NCBI GenBank assembly: GCA_036824005.1
Contig: DAITBA010000033.1
Location: forward strand, 1-24,114
DNA length: 24,114 nt
Direction: 5' to 3'
Origin: DAITBA01 sp036824005
Lineage (GTDB): Bacteria > Pseudomonadota > Gammaproteobacteria > Burkholderiales > Rhodocyclaceae
Each line of letters starts with the position of its first letter. The first letter of the stretch is position 1. The notes beneath the pieces are model-generated. The model did no database searches, was not told the DNA's origin, and was given only the letters and a program-made list of their open reading frames with translations. Shown piece after piece: positions 1 to 6,284 of the stretch. Position numbers and translations under genes: made by a program.

Positions 1-472
1 TCATGCTAGGGTCTAGCCAAAGCCTATAGAAGTCGTTGCCGAGGTCGTAGTGCGCAGCAATGTTGCGGCGGCTGCCGGCGCGCGTGTTGGCGTTGAGGAC
101 GTGGCGCATACGGTGCGCAAGCAATGCCCAGGCATTGCCGAAAATGGCGCGCTGCAGCGCGTCGCGGTTTGATGCCAACACCGTGAGCAGGCGCACCAGG
201 TCCGTCGTGTCCCATTCCCCGCGCATATAGCTCTCGGCGAAACCGATGTCCCCGCTGGCCAGCACCGCGTCAAAAACTCTCCAGTCTCGGATCTGCAGAT
301 CCGCGACAGATTGCCCTTGGCCCGATAGTGTCGTTGTGCCGTCGGGCAGAGTTACGATCATTCGCCCATCGCGCATGGCATCCAGGGTACGTAGCAACAG
401 CCTCGCGCCACGCGGCGCCCCGGCGCGGCCCGACCCTATCCCCGTTTGGAATGAAGACTGCAGCGAAGTCAT
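1..472 (-). CDS. Cyclopropane-fatty-acid-synthase-like SAM methyltransferase (3' part outside window)
   Basis: Reading leftward from the ATG at 472 there is an open frame of 157 codons that runs off the left edge. Near its end is HYDLGNDFYRLWLD (residues 141-154), the hallmark start of the SAM-dependent domain of the CFA synthase/mycolic acid methyltransferase family. The preceding ~140 residues, including FAESYMRGEWDTTDLVRLL (79-97), match the N-terminal lipid-binding part of these enzymes. The family transfers a methyl(ene) group from SAM to unsaturated phospholipid acyl chains at the membrane. The ATG overlaps the stop of the DUF1365 gene (ATGA, 469-472), so it is the last visible gene of a coupled operon. 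Next to an FAD oxidoreductase and DUF1365 protein it may be a non-canonical fatty-acid methylase, such as those of furan fatty acid synthesis, rather than housekeeping Cfa; that is inference. Confidence 0.9.
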   Translation of the reverse strand, partial: MTSLQSSFQTGIGSGRAGAPRGARLLLRTLDAMRDGRMIVTLPDGTTTLSGQGQSVADLQIRDWRVFDAVLASGDIGFAESYMRGEWDTTDLVRLLTVLASNRDALQRAIFGNAWALLAHRMRHVLNANTRAGSRRNIAAHYDLGNDFYRLWLDPSM

Positions 473-1260
473 CGTGTGGTCTGCTCCAGAGGCCGATGCG
501 GTTTGCGGAAAAACGTGACGCGTTTCGACCACAGGCGCAGGGCCTGCCAGTGGATGCGTAACATGACGCCCAGGGCCATGAAGGGAGAGCGCACCAGAGC
601 CGACAACACGCTACTGCGATTCAGGGGGGCACTGCGGACGCTCAGTCGGGTGGCAAGCATCTTCGTGCCGCCATCCCAGTAGTCGATGGCCACCGAGTGC
701 GCCCGGCCGTGGCACTGGAACCGAAACCGATACTCGCCGCGCACGGGAAAGAAGGGCGAGACGTGGAACACTTTGCGCGCGCGAAGCTCCTCGCCGCATA
801 GTATCGGGCTGCCGTCGGTGCGAGCGACGAGGTAGTTGTGGTATTCCCCGAAGGTGTTGTTGACTTCGCACACGACTGCTCGCAGCGCGCCCGCAACATC
901 AAAGCAGAACAGAAAGCTTACGGGGTTGAATCCATATCCGAATATCCGCGGCAGGGTCTGCAGTACCACCTCCCCGCCCGCCACTATTCCGTGACGTGCG
1001 AGCAACGCTTGCACCCAGGGCAGCGGCGGACTACCGTCGCGCGCGCCGTGGTCTCGGTCGTCCAGGCGCAACAGCGCCGTGCGGTTGATGGCGAAAAAGG
1101 GGCGGTAGCTCGATGCCAGCTGACCGGCCTTTGAAAGGGGCAGACGAACACACATATAAGGGTAAGTAAATCCATTCTCCACCGGCGCGCAGCGCCGATG
1201 CATAACCGCGCCGAAGCAGATTTCCGCCGCGGTCGGAGCGACGTCGGAACTTGCGCTCAT
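469..1260 (-). CDS. DUF1365 family protein
   Basis: A 263-residue protein starting MSASSDVAPTAAEICFGAV. It has the features I associate with DUF1365: an N-terminal VMHRRCAPVENGFTYPYMC stretch, a central GYGFNPVSFLFCFD and NTFGEYHNYLV, and KVFHVSPFFPVRGEYRF. The frame is open upstream, but the ATG at 1260 overlaps the stop of the upstream FAD gene (ATGA), and the domain starts just after it, so I use that start. The family has no established reaction to my knowledge. It is repeatedly found between an amine-oxidase-like flavoprotein and a CFA-type methyltransferase, exactly as here, which suggests a shared lipid-modifying pathway. It overlaps the methyltransferase start by 4 bases. Confidence 0.9.
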   Translation of the reverse strand: MSASSDVAPTAAEICFGAVMHRRCAPVENGFTYPYMCVRLPLSKAGQLASSYRPFFAINRTALLRLDDRDHGARDGSPPLPWVQALLARHGIVAGGEVVLQTLPRIFGYGFNPVSFLFCFDVAGALRAVVCEVNNTFGEYHNYLVARTDGSPILCGEELRARKVFHVSPFFPVRGEYRFRFQCHGRAHSVAIDYWDGGTKMLATRLSVRSAPLNRSSVLSALVRSPFMALGVMLRIHWQALRLWSKRVTFFRKPHRPLEQTTR

Positions 1261-2549
1261 GCCGCCACCATCAGCGTTTCTGTCGTCCTTGCTTGCCACG
1301 GCGCACGCACGCCGAGGGCGTTCGCCGCCGTCAGCGCCGACTTCAGTCCGTCTTCGTGAAAGCCATAACCGGTCCACGCCCCGCAATACCAGGTGCGTTG
1401 CCTGCCTTGGAGCAGCCTCAGCCGCGCCTGAGCGCGGATGGCTGCGAAGTCGAATACCGGATGGGCATAGTCGAATTCCGCGATGACATCGTCCCGGCGC
1501 GGCTCGACGCAGGGATTCAGAGAGACGATCAACGGACGTTCAAACGGCAACGGTTGCAGTCGATTGATCAAGTACGACACACTGACTGGGCGGCTATCCG
1601 ACTCACCTTGCCCGGCCATGTAGTTCCATGCCGACCACGCACCTTTGTGGCGCGGCAGCAACGCGGTGTCGGTGTGCAGGACCGCGCGGTTGCGCTGATA
1701 ACGCACGGCGCCGAGCACAGCCCGCTCCTCCGCGCTCGCACCTGCCCCAAGCAACGCCAGCTGCTGGTCGCTGTGACAGGCGAGGATGATCGCATCATAA
1801 CGCTCGGAAGAGTGTTCGGTATTGACTCTGACCGATTCACGCTCGCGCAGCACGGACTGAACCGGGGTCGCTGCGCGAATGTCTGGGATGCCGCGCGCCA
1901 AGCGCTTCACGTACTCGCGCGCGCCGCCGCGCACAGTGAGCCACTGTGGCCGGTCGAAGATCTGCAGCAGGCCGTGGTTACGGCAAAAGCGCAAGAAGGT
2001 GCAAAGAGGATAATCGAGCATCTGTCGCGTCGGACACGACCATATGGCACCGGCCATCGGCAGCAGATACCAGTCGCGGAACGCCGCGCTGTAGGCGTTG
2101 CGCACAAGGTAGGCGCCCAGCGTGACGTTCGACCCCCCACCGAGCGCCACCAACGACTTGGTTTCACGGTTAAAGCGCAGGATGTCCTGAAGCATGCGCC
2201 AGAACGCGGGTCGTGCGAGATTCCTCTTCTGCGCGAAGACCGCCTTCAAATCGCTACCCGACCATTCAATGCCGGGCTGGGCCAGGCTGACCGAGAAAGA
2301 CATCTCGCTCCTCGCGACCTCGACGCCGAGCAGATCGAACAGGGCGGTGAGGTTCGGGTAAGTGCGTTGGTTGAAGACGAGGAACCCGGTATCGACACCA
2401 TGCGTCACGTCCTCCATGGTGACATCCACTGTGTTGGTATGCCCTCCCAGGTAGCCCGCGGCTTCGTACAGCACGACCTGATGCTCGCGGGCAAGAAGCC
2501 ACGCGGCCGCAAGACCGGAAATGCCCGATCCGATAATGGCTATTTTCAT
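1257..2549 (-). CDS. FAD/NAD(P)-binding amine-oxidase-like flavoprotein
   Basis: A 430-residue protein beginning MKIAIIGSGISGLAAAWLL, with a Rossmann GxGxxG at residues 7-12, an acidic residue closing the fold and then GYLGGHTNTV, typical of the flavin-containing amine oxidase/protoporphyrinogen oxidase superfamily. The C-terminal WYCGAWTGYGFHEDGLKSA segment is the usual second FAD-contact region. An alternative GTG start lies two codons upstream at 2555. I prefer the ATG at 2549 because it forms an ATGA overlap with the stop of folE2, like the two junctions downstream, and because the family usually starts right at MKIAIIG. The substrate is unknown. Partnership with DUF1365 and a CFA-like methyltransferase points to oxidation or desaturation of membrane acyl chains, which is inference. 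Confidence 0.9.
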   Translation of the reverse strand: MKIAIIGSGISGLAAAWLLAREHQVVLYEAAGYLGGHTNTVDVTMEDVTHGVDTGFLVFNQRTYPNLTALFDLLGVEVARSEMSFSVSLAQPGIEWSGSDLKAVFAQKRNLARPAFWRMLQDILRFNRETKSLVALGGGSNVTLGAYLVRNAYSAAFRDWYLLPMAGAIWSCPTRQMLDYPLCTFLRFCRNHGLLQIFDRPQWLTVRGGAREYVKRLARGIPDIRAATPVQSVLRERESVRVNTEHSSERYDAIILACHSDQQLALLGAGASAEERAVLGAVRYQRNRAVLHTDTALLPRHKGAWSAWNYMAGQGESDSRPVSVSYLINRLQPLPFERPLIVSLNPCVEPRRDDVIAEFDYAHPVFDFAAIRAQARLRLLQGRQRTWYCGAWTGYGFHEDGLKSALTAANALGVRAPWQARTTETLMVAA

Positions 2550-3418
2550 TCCCACATCGTCTCCTTGTGGTCACCTGGAGCATCGCCGGTATGAGCCGCC
2601 GCCCGCGCAACGCGTGCCTGCTCGTCGTCAGCATCACCACCCTCCAATCGCGCATAGTCGGAATGGTTGCTGATCAACCCGAAGTTCTCCGCATCGACGA
2701 CATAGCGTGCGGTGCGCGGGTCATTGTTCTGCTTGAGCGCACTGACGGGCACCGGGTTCCCGACGAACTTCGGATTGTCATAAGCGCGTTCGGTGACGAA
2801 GTTTTCATCGGGGCGCTTTGGCAGGCCGTAAGGCTCATAGGACGCTTCGTCTTCGCCGATGCGGACCAGCTGCTCGATGCTCACGCAACCACGTGGCTCG
2901 GCACCAATCGCGATTTGGCAGGGCCGGTTGTGGGCGTCATAGTCCGGACACTTCCTCGAGCAAAAGCAGAGGCTGGTTACCGGCACCGTGACGCTGAGCG
3001 CAATGGCAATGCCAGCGTCCTGACTATTCGCCGCCGACAGCTTCACGTCTAGGTTTTCGACATTGCCTATGAGCGCCTTGTTGGAGCGCAGGTCAGGCAG
3101 CCTCCGTTCGATGCAACGTGAGTTCCCCCCGATATGTGCGTGCATTCCGCCACGCACCTTCTCTAGCCCGGCGATGGTCAGCGGAGGACGGTTGGTCTCG
3201 ACAAGCCCGACGAAGCGTGACCCGCGCGTGCCCTGAGCCTGAAGCGGACGCCCGACTGACCGGTCGGCTGTGACTATGGTGGCTACGACTGCCCCATCGT
3301 CCGAGCGCAATCTAATCGGATAGCGTACGCCCTTGATTGCGACTCGCTGACTGGCAGCTTGCCGTGGATCGACGCTGGACCAGACGTCAGGCAAAAGGAT
3401 ACGTTCCGGTGCATTCAT
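2546..3418 (-). CDS. folE2: GTP cyclohydrolase FolE2 (type IB)
   Basis: A 290-residue protein with the FolE2/MptA pattern: LPDVWSSVDPRQ near the start, VAIKGVRYPI (26-35), PVTSLCFCSRK (146-156), DYDAHNRP (159-166), GLPKRPDENFVTERAYDNPKFV (198-219) and ENFGLISNHSDYA (244-256). The likely metal ligands C151, H163, E195 and H252 are present. The enzyme converts GTP to 7,8-dihydroneopterin triphosphate, the first step to tetrahydrofolate and pterins, and works with metals other than zinc. Unusual features are Cys-to-Tyr and Leu-to-Pro changes around residues 194-200 (ASYEPYGLPKRPDE for the usual ASCELYGLLKRPDE) and a C-terminal tail of ~30 residues. An in-frame TGA lies directly before the ATG, so the start is fixed; a GAGAAG six bases upstream is a modest ribosome site. 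In LitR clusters, folate synthesis genes are commonly linked to photolyase cofactor supply. Confidence 0.88.
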   Translation of the reverse strand: MNAPERILLPDVWSSVDPRQAASQRVAIKGVRYPIRLRSDDGAVVATIVTADRSVGRPLQAQGTRGSRFVGLVETNRPPLTIAGLEKVRGGMHAHIGGNSRCIERRLPDLRSNKALIGNVENLDVKLSAANSQDAGIAIALSVTVPVTSLCFCSRKCPDYDAHNRPCQIAIGAEPRGCVSIEQLVRIGEDEASYEPYGLPKRPDENFVTERAYDNPKFVGNPVPVSALKQNNDPRTARYVVDAENFGLISNHSDYARLEGGDADDEQARVARAAAHTGDAPGDHKETMWE

Positions 3419-3533
3419 TCATCGCTTCTCGGTCAAGACGTTGGCGGGCTAGCGACACGTCGTCGCGCGGGCTCGACAGCCCACGGTTCTCACGACGGCA
3501 CGCAAAGTCCAGCATGTTCGAGAACGGCAGCAT
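3387..3533 (-). CDS. Possible 48-residue coupled ORF
   Basis: An open frame of 48 codons starts at an ATG overlapping the stop of the preceding small gene (TGATG, 3531-3535) and ends inside the first codons of folE2. The product is rich in Arg and Asp (RDDVSLARQRLDREAMNE) with no domain I recognise. The junction geometry would permit translational coupling from the small membrane protein through to folE2, and without it folE2 would be preceded by a ~114-base untranslated gap. It could equally be spacer sequence or a remnant. Confidence 0.25.
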   Translation of the reverse strand: MLPFSNMLDFACRRENRGLSSPRDDVSLARQRLDREAMNECTGTYPFA

Positions 3534-3823
3534 CACCTAGCCAACGAGGTGGCGCAGCAACCCGCCGCCGCGAAGGATTTGCCCCGGGGCAAGCTCTGAA
3601 CCGAGGTCGTGGAGCGGTGTAATTGGATCAGCGCAGCCAAATGCGGATCTTCAAGTTTGTCCAGAACAAAAACTGTCTCGCGCACTTGATTGCGCGAGTC
3701 GTCGCCTGTTTGCCGTGACCATGACGGCTGAACCGCTATGGCCGCAACTACAAGGAGACCCGACAGCACAACGGTTGCAGCACCAGCGGATCCTGCACGC
3801 TCGGGGTTACGCTTCTGATTCAT
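3533..3823 (-). CDS. Small hypothetical membrane-anchored protein, first gene of the leftward operon
   Basis: A 96-residue ORF starting MNQKRNPERAG, with one hydrophobic segment at about residues 15-36 (ATVVLSGLLVVAAIAV) after a basic N-terminus, so an inner-membrane anchor or uncleaved signal with the rest outside is likely. The soluble part includes VRETVFVLDKLEDPHLAALIQLH. I do not recognise the family. The frame extends upstream to a TTG, but the ATG at 3823 has AGGA five bases before it and directly follows a palindrome. It is divergent from the LitR gene and heads the folE2-FAD-DUF1365-methyltransferase run. No long rival frame fits this position, but codon evidence alone is modest. Confidence 0.5.
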   Translation of the reverse strand: MNQKRNPERAGSAGAATVVLSGLLVVAAIAVQPSWSRQTGDDSRNQVRETVFVLDKLEDPHLAALIQLHRSTTSVQSLPRGKSFAAAGCCATSLAR

Positions 3824-3826
3824 ATG

Positions 3827-3837
3827 TGTCCTGGACA
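3827..3837. promoter_or_regulatory. Palindromic operator candidate 1 (TGTCCTGGACA)
   Basis: A perfect 11-base palindrome, TGTCC-T-GGACA, three bases upstream of the small-protein ATG on the minus strand. It contains the AGGA that would serve as its ribosome site and lies just downstream of the inferred transcription start. Together with the copy at 3890-3900 it forms an inverted pair (13 of 14 bases when extended to TGTCCTGGACAAAA / TGTCTTGGACAAAA) with centres 63 bases apart, between divergent genes one of which is a LitR-type regulator. Confidence 0.6.
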
Positions 3838-3855
3838 AAAAGCAACAATGGCCCT

Positions 3856-3884
3856 ACGATAATGCTTTCGAAACTCAGTGTCAA
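3856..3884 (-). promoter_or_regulatory. Sigma-70-like promoter for the leftward operon
   Basis: On the minus strand TTGACA (3884-3879) is followed after exactly 17 bases by TATCGT (3861-3856). Transcription would start near 3849, about 25 bases before the ATG at 3823 and ahead of palindrome 1, so a protein bound at 3827-3837 would block early elongation or initiation. Confidence 0.5.
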
Positions 3885-3889
3885 CATTT

Positions 3890-3900
3890 TGTCCAAGACA
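3890..3900. promoter_or_regulatory. Palindromic operator candidate 2 (TGTCCAAGACA)
   Basis: TGTC-CAA-GACA ends two bases before the LitR ATG at 3903. No conventional ribosome site exists apart from the AAGA inside the palindrome. A weak ECF-like -35 (GAAAC, 3870-3874) lies 16 bases before the GTC of the palindrome, which would make the LitR transcript nearly leaderless. Binding here would give autoregulation. Confidence 0.55.
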
Positions 3901-3902
3901 AT

Positions 3903-4829
3903 ATGAACAAGAATCTTCCCGACTTCGCGCCACTCACGATCAGCGCGGTGGAACGCGACACCGGCTTGTCCAAGGACACCCTACGTGTGTGGGAACGTCG
4001 TTATGGCTTCCCAACGCCGGACCGGGATGCGACAGGCGAGCGCATCTATTCAATTGAGCAGGTGGAAAAGCTGCGCCTGATCAAGCGCCTCCTGGATCGT
4101 GGTCTTCGGCCGAGGAACCTCGTTGGTGCAACGAGCGCCGAACTCACCGCGCTGTCCGAGCAACATCGTTGCAGTGCGGAAATCAAGGGGCCGAACCAGC
4201 CGGATCTCTCCGCCTTTCTTGAGTTGATCAAGGCACATGAGGTCGATGAGCTTCGCGCCTCGCTTGGTCAGCTCGTCTTGAAAAACGGGCTGCAACGCTT
4301 TGTTATCGAGTGCGTGGCGCCGCTGAATGTCGTGATCGGAGATGCCTGGATGCGCGGGGACATCGAAGTCCACGAGGAGCACCTCTACACCGAGCAAATG
4401 CAGAATGCGCTGCGCAGCGCCATGGTGAGCGCTCAGCGGGCGGCGTTGCGCCCGCCCAAAGTGCTGTTGACGACGTTCCCTGAGGAGGAGCACGCCCTCG
4501 GCCTGCTCATGGCAGAGGCGGTGCTTGTCTCGGAAGGAGCTCAATGCACATCGCTCGGCGTTCAGACACCGCTGAGCCAGGTTCGAGACGCGACGCTCTC
4601 CGGCGGCTTCGACATAGTGGGACTATCCTTCAGCGCTGTCTATCCGGCGCGCCAGGCAGTTGAGGGGCTACTCATTTTGCGTCGGGCGTTACCGGATCAA
4701 GTCGCGGTGTGGGCCGGTGGGCAAGGCGTTCGCGGCAAGGCGCGGGCATTGCCAGGAATTCAAGTCATCGGCAACCTGATCGAAACCCTCGATGTGCTCG
4801 CGCAATGGCGCGCGGATCGGCGAGTGTGA
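3903..4829 (+). CDS. litR: LitR/CarH-family MerR regulator with cobalamin-binding photosensory domain
   Basis: A 308-residue protein. Residues 11-75 are a MerR winged-helix DNA-binding domain (LTISAVERDTGLSKDTLRVW, then ERRYGFPTPDRDATGERIYS). Residues ~100-180 are the helical B12 cap and ~185-300 the Rossmann-like B12-binding domain. The cap carries W149 and E159-H160 (WMRGDIEVHEEH), and the following domain ExH at 195-197 with H197 as the expected lower axial cobalt ligand, matching the CarH W-x9-EH and E-x-H motifs. Characterised CarH/LitR proteins bind adenosylcobalamin, form tetramers that repress in the dark and fall apart in light. The gene is divergent from the folE2 operon with palindromes at both starts, so autoregulation and light-inducible control of that operon are likely. 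Only the Met at 3903 keeps the full MerR domain. Confidence 0.93.
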   Translation: MNKNLPDFAPLTISAVERDTGLSKDTLRVWERRYGFPTPDRDATGERIYSIEQVEKLRLIKRLLDRGLRPRNLVGATSAELTALSEQHRCSAEIKGPNQPDLSAFLELIKAHEVDELRASLGQLVLKNGLQRFVIECVAPLNVVIGDAWMRGDIEVHEEHLYTEQMQNALRSAMVSAQRAALRPPKVLLTTFPEEEHALGLLMAEAVLVSEGAQCTSLGVQTPLSQVRDATLSGGFDIVGLSFSAVYPARQAVEGLLILRRALPDQVAVWAGGQGVRGKARALPGIQVIGNLIETLDVLAQWRADRRV

Positions 4830-5295
4830 CTGCCTGAATGCACTTGGCGTGCATGGACGATGTCGAGTTCATTCGCTTTGATCCATTGGCGCGCGCTCGA
4901 TTCTCGGCGAGCATCTCACTCTGGTAACGATCGCCTCTCAGCCAATTTTGGCTGCGCAAGCAGTGCCGCCGGGCGCTCCAGCAAGTGGAGCGTTAATATC
5001 ACAACGTCGATAGCGCCATCTTGAGTCCTATGTCGTTTTGCGCGCGCAGGCCAGTGCAAGCACCGAAGCCTATGACGTCAGCACTAGAGTAGTACGGCTG
5101 CATCACGGTCGCCCTGCCTATCGCATTTGATCTCCCGCTCTCGTAGCGGACAAGATTACGACACACCCCTTGTCCGCTCCTGTCACGAAATCGGCGCCGA
5201 CCGATACCGAGTGGTTGGCGGCAGACATTTTGGACGGCCGGCCAAAATGTTTGTCGGGGAACCGGCCATCCTGCTTGACGCCATCTGACCGTGAT
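4830..5295. other. 466-base non-coding spacer with five perfect inverted repeats
   Basis: I see no credible gene here. Perfect inverted repeats are ATGCAC/GTGCAT (4838-4854, loop 5), CAGCCAA/TTGGCTG (4939-4954, loop 2), CGCTCCA/TGGAGCG (4974-4992, loop 5, followed by TTAATAT), AGCGGACAAG/CTTGTCCGCT (5145-5154 and 5169-5178, loop 14) and ACATTTTGG/CCAAAATGT (5225-5250, loop 8). The first and third could end the litR transcript and the last could end the leftward gene at 5296, but none has a clean T-tract. The 10-base pair at 5145-5178 contains TTGTCC like the LitR-site arms. Confidence 0.6.
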
Positions 5296-5898
5296 TCAAT
5301 GCTCGGCATCGAGCAGGGCCTTGAGCTTCGCCGTACCGATATTGAACCCAGGAGTGAATGCGCTCACCTTGAACACGCCATTCAGCGCCTCGGCGGCCTC
5401 CGGCGCCAGCGTTACCGAAACTTCCTCGATACGCAGCAGCACCTCATGCACATCCACGGGTCGGCTGGGAAGAGCAAGATCGAACAGCGGAACCCGCCCC
5501 ACCAAACTGTCGTTCACGACGACGATGCCGGTCAGGACCGGGCGTTTGCCCGCCAGATCGATGATGAAACTGCTGAGTTCCACCCGCGTCTCACCAGCAC
5601 CAAGCGAGAGGCCGCCCGCGTGAGCAACCTCGCCCGTAACTGCGCCGAGATCCACGACGCCCGTCGCAATAACAAACGAGGCTAGAGTACCGCGGCGCTT
5701 GGCAGCAAGCTTGCCCGGTGCGATGGCCCCCGGGGCCACCTTCAAGGAATTAAGCGCCGTAAGAAACTCCGGTGCAAGGCGCACCGTGGTTGCACCGGCG
5801 CGAATCGAGTCGGTGGGAGCTGCCACGGCCGTTGCGGCCGCGCCGGCAAGGGACATTGCAACCACAAGAGTTAGAAACATACGCGGCATGAGCATCAT
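5296..5898 (-). CDS. Secreted hypothetical protein, possibly HtaA-like
   Basis: A 200-residue protein with a signal peptide (MMLMPRMFLTLVVAMSLAG, cleavage after about AVAA). The mature part reads as one beta-rich domain with features I associate loosely with HtaA-type haem-binding and related secreted domains: VRLAPEFLTALNSL, a central VAHAGGLSLGAG, GIVVVNDSLVGRVPLFDLAL and a final EALNGVFKVSAFTPGFNIG. There are no cysteines in the mature part. The family assignment is tentative. The open frame extends 19 codons further upstream, but the ATG at 5898 has AAGAGG seven bases before it and starts the signal peptide. It is divergent from the fasciclin gene, and both have ECF-like promoters, so the two secreted proteins are probably made under the same stress. 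Confidence 0.72.
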   Translation of the reverse strand: MMLMPRMFLTLVVAMSLAGAAATAVAAPTDSIRAGATTVRLAPEFLTALNSLKVAPGAIAPGKLAAKRRGTLASFVIATGVVDLGAVTGEVAHAGGLSLGAGETRVELSSFIIDLAGKRPVLTGIVVVNDSLVGRVPLFDLALPSRPVDVHEVLLRIEEVSVTLAPEAAEALNGVFKVSAFTPGFNIGTAKLKALLDAEH

Positions 5899-6002
5899 AG
5901 GTAAACCTCTTGAGACAGTAACCAAACCCGCCTCCGTTAGTGAAAGCGGCGCCATGTCAGAGACCTAGCCCAGAACTCCCAGACCAGCGTTGCGCTGACA
6001 TC

Positions 6003-6033
6003 TGTCGTAGACATATATGCGTGATTTCGTTCC
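6003..6033 (-). promoter_or_regulatory. ECF-sigma-like promoter with embedded palindrome, for the 5296-5898 gene
   Basis: On the minus strand GGAAC (6033-6029) is followed after 16 bases by GTCTA (6012-6008). The -10 lies inside the palindrome TGTC-GTA-GACA (6003-6013), which has the same TGTC-N3-GACA form as the two copies at the LitR promoter. The leader to the ATG at 5898 would be ~105 bases. Confidence 0.5.
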
Positions 6034-6157
6034 GACCGAGGGTTTTCGATCTGCCCTTGGAGGGACAAATGATTGGCCGCAGCACCGTTTTATGTATATC
6101 TTTCAACGCGCTTAGATGGATCTTACGGCTTGTCGGACGAGTTATGGCGCATGATTT

Positions 6158-6189
6158 GGAACTTCGCCTCGATATGTTTGTCTTAGACA
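6158..6189 (+). promoter_or_regulatory. ECF-sigma-like promoter with embedded palindrome, for the fasciclin gene
   Basis: GGAACTT (6158-6164) is followed by GTCTT (6180-6184), 17 bases after GGAAC, giving the layout of an extracytoplasmic-function sigma promoter. The -10 forms the left arm of TGTC-TTA-GACA (6179-6189), one base different from the LitR-promoter copy TGTCTTGGACA (3890-3900 read on the other strand). The leader to the ATG at 6285 would be ~95 bases. The sequence between 6034 and 6157 holds nothing else I can support. Confidence 0.55.
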
Positions 6190-6284
6190 GTATCGTGATT
6201 GGGCACACCATACGGCCCTCGCCGTCAAGGTACTCGACACGACATTCGAAACTCTCTTCAACCACTCGACGGAAAGGACAAACG

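Noticed and set aside
1251..2594. 447-residue plus-strand frame opposite the FAD gene
   Set aside because: It is the antisense of a well-conserved flavoprotein; the product has no domain features and is rich in Arg/Gln, as is usual for GC-rich shadows.
3967..3978. TGTCCAAGGACA inside litR
   Set aside because: The spacer is four, not three, bases and it encodes the conserved LSKD of the MerR domain, so it is probably coincidence.
5955..5965. TGTCAGAGACC, near-match to the TGTC-N3-GACA motif
   Set aside because: One arm base is wrong, it is not a full palindrome and it lies in the leader of the 5296-5898 gene, not at a promoter element.
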